Below are positions 28,399 to 37,224 of a DNA stretch of 64,000 nucleotides, in pieces. Source of the DNA: Candidatus Syntrophocurvum alkaliphilum (lineage in GTDB: Bacteria; Bacillota; Syntrophomonadia; Syntrophomonadales; Syntrophomonadaceae); contig NZ_CP046457.1 in the NCBI RefSeq assembly GCF_009734445.1, positions 124,001 to 188,000 on the forward strand, written 5' to 3'. The notes beneath the pieces are model-generated. The model saw nothing but the letters and a program-made list of their open reading frames with translations, made no database searches and was not told the origin of the DNA. Within the stretch, counting starts at the first letter, position 1. Each line of letters opens with the position of its first letter. Both the position numbers and the translations under genes were made by a program.

Positions 28399-28668
28399 AT
28401 GCCATCCTCTAGAAGGATAATAATAACAGTTCCTGAGAATCTCCTGTCTGAGGTAGATAACGTTATGGCTGATGAAAGCAAAAATCGTAGTGAGATAGTT
28501 AGAGAAGCTATAAAATTTTATCTTGGGGAGCGTAAAAAAAATTTGATGAGAGAGCAAATGAAAAAGGGTTATTTAGAAATGGCAGAAATAAATTTAAATA
28601 TAGCAACAGAGAATTGTTGTGTTGAAGAAGAGGCTTTAGTAAACAGTATAGAAAAATTGTTGGAGTGA
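28399..28668 (+). CDS. ndoAI: antitoxin EndoAI (ribbon-helix-helix)
   Basis: An 89-residue antitoxin of the MazF-type EndoA toxin. The N-terminal RHH DNA-binding fold ([19 protein letters not shown]) is followed by a helical toxin-binding tail. GGAGGTG precedes the ATG. It overlaps the possible GTG start of the toxin gene, so the two are coupled. Confidence 0.92.
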   Translation: MPSSRRIIITVPENLLSEVDNVMADESKNRSEIVREAIKFYLGERKKNLMREQMKKGYLEMAEINLNIATENCCVEEEALVNSIEKLLE

Positions 28669-28676
28669 TAGCATAT

Positions 28677-29024
28677 ATGATTAAAAGGGGTGAAATTTAT
28701 TTTGCCCAACTTAACCCGGTTATGGGTTCAGAACAAGGTGGTATGCGACCGGTATTAGTTGTGCAGAATGATATAGGAAACCAGTATAGTCCTACAACAA
28801 TTGTGCTGGCAATAACCTCACAAATTAATAAAGCTAAACTTCCCACTCATGTAGAGCTTAAATCTAAAATTTACGGTCTAGAAAAAAATTCAGTAATTTT
28901 AGCAGAGCAAATTAGAACAATAGATAAAATGAGATTAAAACAAAGATTAGACATATTAAATGAGGATATGATGGAAAAAGTAGATAAGGCTCTAGCAGTA
29001 AGCATGGGGTTAGCCGAAATTTAA
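28677..29024 (+). CDS. ndoA: mRNA interferase EndoA (MazF family)
   Basis: A 115-residue sequence-specific endoribonuclease. The start [20 protein letters not shown] closely follows the Bacillus protein, so the ATG at 28677 is preferred over a GTG 12 bp upstream. [12 protein letters not shown] contains the conserved catalytic-site arginine. It is the partner of ndoAI. Confidence 0.94.
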   Translation: MIKRGEIYFAQLNPVMGSEQGGMRPVLVVQNDIGNQYSPTTIVLAITSQINKAKLPTHVELKSKIYGLEKNSVILAEQIRTIDKMRLKQRLDILNEDMMEKVDKALAVSMGLAEI

Positions 29025-29041
29025 TATACATAAACAATAGG

Positions 29042-29067
29042 ACAGGTCTTAAAAAAGGCCTGTTTTT
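29042..29067 (+). terminator. terminator of the alr-ndoA operon
   Basis: Arms ACAGGTC (29042-29048) and GGCCTGT form a 7 bp stem with one G-U pair, followed by a T run. Confidence 0.8.
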
Positions 29068-29087
29068 TAATGGGGGGAGGAAACAGA

Positions 29088-29771
29088 ATGAAACCAATTA
29101 TTGGGGTTACAGGTAATTTTATTGAGGCAGATAGAAACTTTGCTTTAAGAGATTATTATATTGATTCTGTTAGTCGTGCTGGGGGTATTCCTATAATACT
29201 GCCACCATGTGAATCCGAATTATATATTAAAAGATATGTAGATTTATGTAATGGAATATTAATATCTGGTGGTGGTGACATAGACCCAGTTTATTGGGGT
29301 GAAATTCCCGTAAAAGAATTAGGTGAAATTACACCTATAAGGGATGTTTTCGAGATAAAGATGGCCCAGTATTGTATGATGAAAAACATACCTACTTTAG
29401 GTATTTGCAGAGGGTGCCAAGTATTAAACACAGCTAGTGGTGGTAGTATTGTACAAGATATTAAAACTAATATGTGTCATACACAGAAAGCTCCCAGAAA
29501 TTATGCATTTCATGATATATTTATAAAAAAGGATACTATTTTGTACAATATATTAAAATCTGAACGTATAAGAGTAAATAGCTTTCATCATCAAGCGGTT
29601 AATCAACTAGGAAACAAAATGGTAGTAACAGCGTATTCACCAGATAGAACAATAGAAGCTATAGAAAGTACAAAACATCGCTATTTTATTGGTGTTCAAT
29701 GGCATCCAGAATGTTTAACAGATGAGTATTCTGCATTATTATTTAAAAGTCTAGTGGATTTTTCGAGTTAA
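29088..29771 (+). CDS. class I glutamine amidotransferase-like hydrolase (peptidase C26)
   Basis: A 227-residue gamma-glutamyl hydrolase of the PuuD type. The nucleophile is Cys in GICRGCQ, and the His-Glu pair is in QWHPE. The ATG at 29088 follows GGGGAGG. Substrates of this family include gamma-glutamyl-GABA and similar amides; which one applies is not visible. It lies before an amidohydrolase gene, perhaps in the same unit. Confidence 0.85.
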   Translation: MKPIIGVTGNFIEADRNFALRDYYIDSVSRAGGIPIILPPCESELYIKRYVDLCNGILISGGGDIDPVYWGEIPVKELGEITPIRDVFEIKMAQYCMMKNIPTLGICRGCQVLNTASGGSIVQDIKTNMCHTQKAPRNYAFHDIFIKKDTILYNILKSERIRVNSFHHQAVNQLGNKMVVTAYSPDRTIEAIESTKHRYFIGVQWHPECLTDEYSALLFKSLVDFSS

Positions 29772-29856
29772 ATTGGTTACTTGTGGCTAGGGTGGAAGAT
29801 GATTTAGAGAACAGTAATAATACATCATTCATATTATATCTTAGAGGAGGATTTAC

Positions 29857-30993
29857 ATGTTTGCTATTAAAGGTGGAAAAGTACTTACTTTAGACGATAC
29901 TGGGGTTGTTGAAGATGCAGTTATATTAATTGAAGGAGATACTATAAAGGCTGTAGGGAAAAATATTGAAATTCCCCAGGGGTATAAAATTATAGATGCT
30001 TATGGTAAATATATTACTCCAGGTTTTATTGATACTCATACACATGTTGGGTTAGATGAAGAAATATATAGAGTTGAAGGTGATGATGTTAATGAAATTA
30101 CAGATCCTATCACACCTCAGCTAGAAGCTTTAGATGGAATTAATTTATTAGATTTAGGTTTTAAAGATGCTTTGCGTGGGGGAGTAACTAGAATAATGAG
30201 CATGCCTGGTAGTGCTAATATTATAGGTGGGCAGGCGGTTTTTTTAAAAACCCATGCTTCTTCAATAAAAAATATGATTTATAAAAATCCTGCTGGTCTA
30301 AAAGCAGCATTAGGAGAAAACCCTAAACGGGTTTATGGAGATCAAAAGAAAACTCCAAGAACTAGAATGGCTAATGCAAGTTTATTAAAGGAAGCTTTCT
30401 ATATAGCTGCAGGATATCTAGAAAAAGATAAAATTGAACCTAAAGAAAAATTTAAGTATAACCCATTAATAAAAGTTTTAAAAAAGGAAATGCCATTATT
30501 ATTACATGCCCATAGAGCTGATGATATAATGACAGCTTTACGCTTAAAAGATGATTTTGACATAAACTTAGCTATTCAACATGGGACAGAAGCCCATTTG
30601 ATTAGTGATGAGTTAGTAAAAAGGGATGTAGCCGTATTTTTAGGACCCTTATTAGTAAATCGAGCAAAGGTGGAAATGAAAGAAATATCCTTTAAAAATG
30701 CAGATATGCTAGCTGAAAGAGGAGTGAAATTTAGTTTCATATCAGATCATCCAGTTACACCAGTTGAACATTTAAGAGTTTATGCAGCTCTAGCTGTAAG
30801 AGAAGGACTTAATGAAAATATAGCATTTCAAGCCTTAACAACAGTTCCGGTTGAAGTGTTACAGGTAGAGCATGAGTTAGGCACTATAAGAAGTGGTAAA
30901 CGTGCAGATTTAGTTATACATGATGGCCACCCTTTTGATTTCTCTACTAAAACAGTGCAGACCTTTGTAGACGGAGAATTTTTGGGGGGATAG
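29857..30993 (+). CDS. imidazolonepropionase-like amidohydrolase
   Basis: A 378-residue metal hydrolase. The motif HTHVG near residue 61 and later histidines in LLLHAHRADD, IQHGTEAH and the Asp in SDHP form the metal centre. The C-terminal RSGKRADLVIHDGHP is typical of the COG1228 group. GGAGGA precedes the ATG. The substrate is unknown. A 63-residue gene starts 2 bp after its stop. Confidence 0.88.
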   Translation: MFAIKGGKVLTLDDTGVVEDAVILIEGDTIKAVGKNIEIPQGYKIIDAYGKYITPGFIDTHTHVGLDEEIYRVEGDDVNEITDPITPQLEALDGINLLDLGFKDALRGGVTRIMSMPGSANIIGGQAVFLKTHASSIKNMIYKNPAGLKAALGENPKRVYGDQKKTPRTRMANASLLKEAFYIAAGYLEKDKIEPKEKFKYNPLIKVLKKEMPLLLHAHRADDIMTALRLKDDFDINLAIQHGTEAHLISDELVKRDVAVFLGPLLVNRAKVEMKEISFKNADMLAERGVKFSFISDHPVTPVEHLRVYAALAVREGLNENIAFQALTTVPVEVLQVEHELGTIRSGKRADLVIHDGHPFDFSTKTVQTFVDGEFLGG

Positions 30994-30995
30994 AA

Positions 30996-31187
30996 TTGAA
31001 TAGGGGAGATACCTTTAATGTTCATGTTGATGGTAAGGTGCTTACTGTATGTGTATTAGGATTTTATAATGAAGAATACTCGGGAGAGGAAATGGTAATC
31101 TTAGCGGTTGTTAATCAGGATAACCTTGTTCATGTACCTCTAGATGACATAAATGCCATTATCCCTCAGAATAAATTTCTAAATTAA
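30996..31187 (+). CDS. small protein coupled to the amidohydrolase
   Basis: A 63-residue beta-rich protein starting at TTG, whose GGGGGGA ribosome site lies inside the end of the amidohydrolase gene. It ends before a good terminator. I do not recognise it. Its placement makes it likely to be translated with the amidohydrolase. Confidence 0.65.
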   Translation: MNRGDTFNVHVDGKVLTVCVLGFYNEEYSGEEMVILAVVNQDNLVHVPLDDINAIIPQNKFLN

Positions 31188-31199
31188 AGTCTAATTACC

Positions 31200-31224
31200 A
31201 AGAACCTAACGGTTCTTTTTTTTT
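31200..31224 (+). terminator. terminator after the amidohydrolase unit
   Basis: Arms AAGAACC and GGTTCTT with a TAAC loop, followed by a long T run. Confidence 0.92.
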
Positions 31225-31302
31225 GGCATTATTTACTTCAAGGAGGTTTGTGGATTAGTTAGAATAAGTAAATATTTAATAAATTTGTAGGAGTGTTTTG
31301 TA

Positions 31303-32658
31303 ATGAGAAAAAAAGTGTCCCTGTTATTGATTTTATCTCTAGTATTGTTAAGCTTTGCTATTACAGGATTTATAAACCCTGGACCCTCTATAAATATAAA
31401 TGGTGAGCAAAGAAGCTACGATCTTCCTAACCATATTGTAGATAATAGAACAATGGTACCGGTTAGATTTTTTGTAGAAGACAAAGTTTTTGATGGTAAG
31501 ATAGAGTGGAATAATGAGTTAAGAAAAGTAGATATTCAACTTCAAGATACTATCATAGAGTTAATAGTTGATAACAAAAATGCTAAAGTTAATGGAAAAA
31601 CTATAAACCTTGATGTAGCCCCATACATATTTCAAAACAGAACTTATGTACCTTTAAGATTTATATCAGAAGCCGTAGAAGCAGAAGTAGGGTGGAATGA
31701 TAGTAAGCGGGAAGTAACCATAGATTTTGAAAATAAATCTAATAATCCAATGGTATTTGCTTATTATTACTTTAGAGCATTTGAAGAGTACAAAGAAAAT
31801 GCCCACTTATTTACTGATGTGGCATTTAGGTGGTTAGAGACCAATGGTCGAGGAGATCTTTTTTATGAGTATCAAGATGATTATGAGGAAATACTACAAT
31901 TTTCACATGAACAAGGGATAAATACTCATGCAAGTGTAATGCTTTTTGATCCAGATCAACTAAATCAATTACTTAGAAGTCCAGAAAATAGAGCTAGATT
32001 AATTAACAACTTAATTCAAGAAGTGCAAAGTTATAATTACGATGGTGTAAATATAGATTTTGAGTTTCTAAAGCCTGAAGATGCACCTTACTTAAACATA
32101 TTTTTAGAAGAACTAAAATACAGATTGCCTGCAGATAAAACATTATCTGTTGCTGTATTTGGTAGAACTGCTAATGATAGATGGCCAATAGGTTATGATT
32201 ATCAAAGGATAGGTGAAATTGCTGATTTAGTTGCAGTAATGTCATATGACTACAGATATAGAACAAGTGAACCTGGACCAGTAGCACCTCTTTGGTGGGT
32301 AGCTGAAAATATTTCGTATTTTTCTTCAATTATGCCTGAAGAAAAAATACTCATAGGTCTAGCAACTTATGGTTATGATTGGGGAGCAGGTCAACCTAGA
32401 GCCAATGTTGTAAGTGCAAATAGTATGACAGAACTTAGAAGCCAGTATTATATTACTGAGCACTTTAGTGAGGAACACTACAGTCCGTATTTTACATACC
32501 GTGACCATAACAATGTCTCACGTCAAATATGGATGGAAAACGAAAGAAGCCTACAAGCAAAATATGACCTAGTAATGGATAATGACCTAGCAGGAGTAAT
32601 GTTCTGGAGAATTGGTACAGGCTTTACGGACTTATATAACATGCTCGAGAAAAACTAA
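31303..32658 (+). CDS. secreted glycoside hydrolase family 18 with copper amine oxidase-like N-terminal domains
   Basis: A 451-residue exported glycosidase. After a signal sequence (about 1-24) come two stalk domains of the Cu_amine_oxidN1 type (about 30-145; NRTMVPVRFF and NRTYVPLRFISE). The GH18 barrel (about 150-448) has the catalytic strand DGVNIDFE, where Glu is the acid. This layout resembles the spore cortex hydrolases YaaH/SleL, so a spore or wall N-acetylglucosaminidase is likely. Confidence 0.88.
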   Translation: MRKKVSLLLILSLVLLSFAITGFINPGPSININGEQRSYDLPNHIVDNRTMVPVRFFVEDKVFDGKIEWNNELRKVDIQLQDTIIELIVDNKNAKVNGKTINLDVAPYIFQNRTYVPLRFISEAVEAEVGWNDSKREVTIDFENKSNNPMVFAYYYFRAFEEYKENAHLFTDVAFRWLETNGRGDLFYEYQDDYEEILQFSHEQGINTHASVMLFDPDQLNQLLRSPENRARLINNLIQEVQSYNYDGVNIDFEFLKPEDAPYLNIFLEELKYRLPADKTLSVAVFGRTANDRWPIGYDYQRIGEIADLVAVMSYDYRYRTSEPGPVAPLWWVAENISYFSSIMPEEKILIGLATYGYDWGAGQPRANVVSANSMTELRSQYYITEHFSEEHYSPYFTYRDHNNVSRQIWMENERSLQAKYDLVMDNDLAGVMFWRIGTGFTDLYNMLEKN

Positions 32659-32665
32659 TAATTGC

Positions 32666-32705
32666 ATATCATTGGGGACGCGGTATGCCGCGTCCCCAAT
32701 GATAT
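32666..32705. repeat. GGGGACG-family hairpin, copy 5 (convergent terminator position)
   Basis: A perfect 18 bp stem (32666-32683 and 32688-32705) with TATG loop. The core GGGGACGCGG is in the stem rather than the loop, unlike the other copies. It lies 7 bp after one stop and 5 bp before the convergent gene's stop. Confidence 0.85.
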
Positions 32706-32710
32706 ACCCC

Positions 32711-33520
32711 TTATTTTATTATTCTTACCTTAGTTCCTATTTCTACCATATCATATAGTTCATTAATTGATTTATTATACATGCGTATGCAGCCACCGGA
32801 TTGATGAGTTCCTATGGTGCTTTCATCATTGGTTCCGTGGATACCGTATTTGTCTCCCTTAGGAGCTCTAGAATCAGGGCCACCGTCATCTTTATTTCCT
32901 CTTTTATCTTTATCACATGGTACTTTTAAACCCATCCATCTTGAACCCATGGGTGCATGTTCGTCTTTTCCACCAGGGTATTTTGTTTTATTATCTATTA
33001 CAAAAATTCCTTCGGGTGTATAATCAGGTTTTTCACCAGTTGCAACCTTATAACGCTTTACTAATTCACCTTGATCATAAAAATACAGTTTATTTTCAGA
33101 CTTACTAATAATTATATAAGGTTTTTCCACGTCTACATTAGGATAAGTAAGGCTTATCTTTGTTTCTGGTTTTATTTCTACTAAATAAGAAAGTTTTTCT
33201 CCTTTTAAAATATATGCTTTTTTTATGTTTCTATCTATAAAAGGAGGCTCATTTTCAGGTTTATCAGAAATAACTTTTACTAACATTAAAGATTCCTCAG
33301 AAATAGAAACAGTTTGACTTAAACCTGTAGTTTTATTTACTATATAAAGCCGATTATTATTAAAATTTATTATATGCTCTTCATCTTCACCTAAATTTTC
33401 ACCCAAAATTGTTTCATCAGGTATAGGTCTAGCCGGTGGACTATCATTATAAAAAAATATTTGGTAACTTGCAGTTACAATTATTAACCCTAAAAGAAAA
33501 ATTGAAGCATAACGAATCAT
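32711..33520 (-). CDS. membrane-anchored L,D-transpeptidase
   Basis: A 269-residue YkuD enzyme. An N-terminal membrane anchor or signal (about 1-22) precedes a beta-rich region and the catalytic domain (about 135-269) with GIHGTN and SGGCIRM, whose Cys is the nucleophile. Unlike the enzyme at 7198, it has no PG_binding_1 domains. It is convergent with the GH18 gene and reads as a second, separate transpeptidase. Confidence 0.9.
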   Translation of the reverse strand: MIRYASIFLLGLIIVTASYQIFFYNDSPPARPIPDETILGENLGEDEEHIINFNNNRLYIVNKTTGLSQTVSISEESLMLVKVISDKPENEPPFIDRNIKKAYILKGEKLSYLVEIKPETKISLTYPNVDVEKPYIIISKSENKLYFYDQGELVKRYKVATGEKPDYTPEGIFVIDNKTKYPGGKDEHAPMGSRWMGLKVPCDKDKRGNKDDGGPDSRAPKGDKYGIHGTNDESTIGTHQSGGCIRMYNKSINELYDMVEIGTKVRIIK

Positions 33521-33708
33521 AAGAAAACCTCCTTAAATATCTTCTATTATTATATTGTGCTTTTTCATTAAACTTTTTTCTGGATATAATTACCACATGC
33601 TAAAAAAATGCTAATAGATAATGTCTGTTTATATAATATTTTCTAATATATAATGTTTTTATAGAATTTTTAGGCAAAAAAGACTAGAATTGAGCGGGAG
33701 GGGAGAAA

Positions 33709-34395
33709 ATGTCTAAAGAACAACCAAATTTATTTTTTGATACTGACTCTAAAAATGAAAAAAATAATTCAGAAATGAATGAAACAATAGCGTATACTCC
33801 TTTTCTTCCTAGTATTAAAAGTCATGAAGCATTTTTAGATATTAACTCTTATGACGAACTAAAGAAAATAGCTAACAAATGTGAAAATTGTGGTTTAAGA
33901 AAAGGTTGTAAGCAAGTAGTTTTCGGTGATGGAAATAATAAATCAGATATTATGTTTATTGGGGAAGGTCCGGGGCAGGATGAAGATAATCAGGGAATAC
34001 CATTTGTGGGTCCTGCAGGACAACTTTTAGATAGAATACTTAATGCAGCTGAAATAAATAGAGAAGCAGTTTATATAACTAATGTAGTTAAATGTAGGCC
34101 ACCTAGTAATAGACTCCCTAACCCAGAAGAGGTTAAAGTCTGTCGAGGATACTTAGAGGCTCAAATAAGGATAATAAACCCTAAAATTATTGTTTGTTTA
34201 GGTTCAAAAGCTACCCAGGTAGTCATAAATTCTAAGGCTAGAATTACTAAAATGAGAGGCCAATGGATTCTTCGCAATGGTATTAAGATAATAGCCACTT
34301 TTCATCCAGCTGCACTATTAAGAAATGAAGAATATAAAAGACCAACTTGGGAAGATTTTAAGAAAATTAGAGATGAATATAAAAGTTTAGGTTGA
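33709..34395 (+). CDS. type 4 uracil-DNA glycosylase (4Fe-4S)
   Basis: Removes uracil from DNA. It has the family motifs GEGPGQDED (catalytic site) and HPAALLR, and four cysteines for the iron-sulphur cluster: CENCGLRKGC (outer pair of relevance), VVKCRPP and VCRGYL. A roughly 40-residue N-terminal extension precedes the domain; total length is 228. It leads the tsaE-tsaB-rimI-tsaD genes. Confidence 0.93.
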   Translation: MSKEQPNLFFDTDSKNEKNNSEMNETIAYTPFLPSIKSHEAFLDINSYDELKKIANKCENCGLRKGCKQVVFGDGNNKSDIMFIGEGPGQDEDNQGIPFVGPAGQLLDRILNAAEINREAVYITNVVKCRPPSNRLPNPEEVKVCRGYLEAQIRIINPKIIVCLGSKATQVVINSKARITKMRGQWILRNGIKIIATFHPAALLRNEEYKRPTWEDFKKIRDEYKSLG

Positions 34396-34410
34396 TAATG
34401 AGGTGATTAT

Positions 34411-34878
34411 TTGGAATTGATTATTACAAGTGATGAAGAAATGCAGGTTTTAGGGGAAAATTTATCATCTATCTTAAGTGAAAATGATATAGTTTTTTTA
34501 ATAGGTGAGCTTGGTGTTGGTAAAACAACACTAGTTAAAGGTTTAGCTAAAGGATTGAATTATAAAGAAAATGTTAGTAGCCCAACCTTTAGTTTAATGA
34601 ATATTTATGAGACTTCACCTAAGATTTATCATTTTGATTTTTATCGTTTAGAAGGATGTGAAATAACAGATATTGGTATAGATGATTATTTACACAATGA
34701 TGGTATTGCCATAATTGAATGGGCAAATATCGGAGGTGACCAGCTTCCTGAAGCTGATTATTTGTTATATATTGACCTAATTGATGATGATTATGATAAT
34801 CCTCGTAAGGTAACAATTAAGGCAAATTCCCAAAAAATTGAGGAGTTGAGTGATATTGTTAGTGTTAGCGGTAGATAG
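34411..34878 (+). CDS. tsaE: tRNA t6A biosynthesis ATPase TsaE
   Basis: ATPase of the TsaBDE complex that makes N6-threonylcarbamoyladenosine in tRNA. The Walker A motif is GELGVGKTTL near residue 36, and SSPTFSLMNIY and HFDFYRL are typical. The start is TTG with GAGGTGA ahead. It overlaps tsaB. Confidence 0.95.
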   Translation: MELIITSDEEMQVLGENLSSILSENDIVFLIGELGVGKTTLVKGLAKGLNYKENVSSPTFSLMNIYETSPKIYHFDFYRLEGCEITDIGIDDYLHNDGIAIIEWANIGGDQLPEADYLLYIDLIDDDYDNPRKVTIKANSQKIEELSDIVSVSGR

Positions 34879-35572
34879 TGCCACACCTACACAAGGAGTT
34901 GCATTATTTTATGATAATAGACTTATAAAAGAGGAATTTACTAATATTAAAAAAACTCATTCAGAAACACTTATGTTAGTAATAGATAGAGTGTTAAATG
35001 AATGTAGTTATAAGGTGGATGATTTAGATGCTATTGCTATAAGTATAGGTCCAGGCTCATTTACAGGTTTAAGAATAGGATTAGCTACTGTAAAAGGCTT
35101 ATGTCAAGGTGCTAATATATCCCTTATAGGAATTCCTACTCTTGATGCTATGGCTGAAAATGTTTATTCCGATAATGCTTTAATATGTCCACTTCTTAAC
35201 GCGAGAAAGCAAGAAGTATATACAGCAATTTATACTTCTGATTCTTATCGTAAAAACAAAATTACAGATTATATAGCTGTTTCTCCAGAGAAATTATGTG
35301 AGATTATACAAAACCAACTCCATAATTATAATAAAGATAAAGTAATATTTTTAGGTGATGGATATGAGCCTTATAAAGAAGTTTTTCAACAAAAATTAGA
35401 TAAAAAGGTGATGTGTGCTCCACTGCATATGATGTATCCTAGAGCTTCCTCTATGGGAGCTATAGCTATAGATAAATATAATAAACAAGAGTTTGATGAC
35501 CCCTTTGCTATTCGTCCCCTTTACTTAAGGTTATCTGAAGCTGAAAATAGGCTAGGAAGAGGAGCGTTATAG
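34856..35572 (+). CDS. tsaB: tRNA t6A biosynthesis scaffold TsaB
   Basis: Inactive ASKHA-fold partner of TsaD. The TTG at 34856 gives MLVLAVDSAT; a GTG at 34850 is the alternative. GPGSFTGLRIGLATVKGL is the family signature. It overlaps tsaE by about 23 bp, so translation is coupled. Confidence 0.94.
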   Translation: MLVLAVDSATPTQGVALFYDNRLIKEEFTNIKKTHSETLMLVIDRVLNECSYKVDDLDAIAISIGPGSFTGLRIGLATVKGLCQGANISLIGIPTLDAMAENVYSDNALICPLLNARKQEVYTAIYTSDSYRKNKITDYIAVSPEKLCEIIQNQLHNYNKDKVIFLGDGYEPYKEVFQQKLDKKVMCAPLHMMYPRASSMGAIAIDKYNKQEFDDPFAIRPLYLRLSEAENRLGRGAL

Positions 35573-35575
35573 TAA

Positions 35576-36028
35576 GTGTTAAATCAGGATTTTCTTATTA
35601 GGAAAATGACAGAAGCCGATGTTGATAGTGTTAGAAAAATAGAACTAGAATCGTTTACTGCTCCATGGTCTAGGGAGTCATTTCAATTAGAGCTTAATAA
35701 TAAATTTGCCACTTATTTTGTATGTGACTTTGAAGGAGAAATTATGGGGTACGGAGGCATTTGGATAGTTTTTGAAGAAGCTCACATTACTAATGTAGCA
35801 GTTTCTTCTATTTATCGTAAGAAGGGTGCTGGAAAGGCTTTATTAACCCAATTAGTAGAAATTGCTCGCAAAAAAAAGGCTACTCATATTTTATTAGAAG
35901 TTAGACCGTCAAATGAACCGGCCTTTAATATGTATAAAAATTTTGATTTTATACCCACGGGAATTAGACATAATTATTATTCAGATAATAATGAAGATGC
36001 AATAATTATGACTAAATATCTAACTTAG
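35576..36028 (+). CDS. rimI: ribosomal protein S18 alanine N-acetyltransferase RimI
   Basis: A 150-residue GNAT acetyltransferase. The CoA-binding region is YRKKGAGKALL, and LEVRPSNEPAFNMYKNFDF is a typical RimI C-terminal part. It starts at GTG three bases after the tsaB stop. Placement between tsaB and tsaD is the common order. Confidence 0.92.
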   Translation: MLNQDFLIRKMTEADVDSVRKIELESFTAPWSRESFQLELNNKFATYFVCDFEGEIMGYGGIWIVFEEAHITNVAVSSIYRKKGAGKALLTQLVEIARKKKATHILLEVRPSNEPAFNMYKNFDFIPTGIRHNYYSDNNEDAIIMTKYLT

Positions 36029-36054
36029 ATTATTGATTTAGAAGGTGTTAATTT

Positions 36055-37065
36055 ATGAATGACGTCGTAATTTTAGGTATTGAAACCTCATGTGATGAAA
36101 CAGCAGCAGCAGTAGTGAAGAATGGTAGAGATGTAATGTCCAATATTATTAACTCCCAAATAGATATCCACAAATCCTTTGGGGGGGTAGTTCCTGAAGT
36201 AGCTTCCCGTAAGCATATAGAAAATATATCAATAGTTGTAGAAACCGCATTAGAGGAAGCTAATGTAACATATAATGATCTTAATGCAGTAGCGGTTACT
36301 AATATGCCGGGGTTAGTTGGAGCATTGCTTGTAGGTATTTCTTTTGCTAAATCATTTGCCTACTCAATAAATAAACCCTTGATTGCAATTAACCATATGC
36401 ATGGACATATATATGCTAATTTTATGGAACATGATTCAATAGAATTCCCTGCTATATGCTTAGTTGTTTCAGGTGGCCATACCAGCTTGCTATTAATGGA
36501 AGACATCAATAATTATAAAGTTATTGGGGAGACTCGTGATGATGCAGCTGGAGAAGCCTTTGATAAGGTTGCACGTTTTCTAGGGTTAGGTTATCCAGGA
36601 GGCCCAGTTATTCAAAATGCCGCTGAAAAAGGACAAGCAGGCAATTTAAAATTACCAAGGGTATTACTGGATAAAAATGACTACGAATTTAGTTTTAGTG
36701 GTTTAAAAACAGCTACTATGAACATGTGGAAAAAACTGGAGAAAACCGGTGGGCAAAATGTATACGATTTAGTTGCAGAGTTTCAAGCAGCAATTGTAGA
36801 AGTTTTAGTAGCTAAAACTGCTTTAGCAGCAAAAAAACATAATGCAAAAAGCATACTTATGGCTGGAGGAGTAGCAGCAAATAGTCAACTTAGAAATGAA
36901 GTGCAAAATGCTGCAAATGATTTGGGTATTAATGCCTATTACCCATCTTTAAAACTGTGCACTGACAATGCTGCCATGATAGCTGGGAGTGCATACCATG
37001 ATTACCTAAATCAAAAATTCGCTTCACTTAAACTAAATGCACATGCAAATATAATAAAACTGTGA
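36055..37065 (+). CDS. tsaD: tRNA threonylcarbamoyladenosine transferase TsaD
   Basis: Catalytic subunit that moves the threonylcarbamoyl group to A37 of tRNA. The metal site HMHGH is near residue 111 and the nucleotide loop is SGGHTSLL. The N-terminal GIETSCDETAAAVV is typical. Length of 336 is usual. Downstream lies a DnaA-box cluster. Confidence 0.97.
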   Translation: MNDVVILGIETSCDETAAAVVKNGRDVMSNIINSQIDIHKSFGGVVPEVASRKHIENISIVVETALEEANVTYNDLNAVAVTNMPGLVGALLVGISFAKSFAYSINKPLIAINHMHGHIYANFMEHDSIEFPAICLVVSGGHTSLLLMEDINNYKVIGETRDDAAGEAFDKVARFLGLGYPGGPVIQNAAEKGQAGNLKLPRVLLDKNDYEFSFSGLKTATMNMWKKLEKTGGQNVYDLVAEFQAAIVEVLVAKTALAAKKHNAKSILMAGGVAANSQLRNEVQNAANDLGINAYYPSLKLCTDNAAMIAGSAYHDYLNQKFASLKLNAHANIIKL

Positions 37066-37073
37066 AAAATATA

Positions 37074-37200
37074 TGTGGATAATGTGGAAAAGTCTGTTGA
37101 TAATTATTAGACCGAGGTTTTAAAAATTTTTAGTAAATTGATAAGGAATTAAACAATAGGGTGAACTCCCAAAATCATGCAACATTCAAGTTGTGGATAA
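37074..37200 (+). promoter_or_regulatory. DnaA-box cluster downstream of tsaD
   Basis: Two perfect DnaA boxes, TGTGGATAA (37074-37082 and 37192-37200), plus the near-matches TGTGGAAAA (37083-37091) and TGTTGATAA (37095-37103), all in the same orientation. The first two are directly adjacent. The cluster lies between tsaD and lgt. From memory, B. subtilis has a DnaA-binding cluster at gcp-ydiF, and gcp is tsaD. There is no sign of an origin here. Confidence 0.7.
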
Positions 37201-37224
37201 CTATGTAAGAAAGGGATGATATAT

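Noticed and set aside
31240-31257. Strong AAGGAGG site followed by a possible start
   Set aside because: The frame reads GTG GAT TAG and stops at once; no peptide.
37066-37224. Chromosome origin
   Set aside because: DnaA boxes are present but there is no dnaA or dnaN gene and no clear unwinding region.
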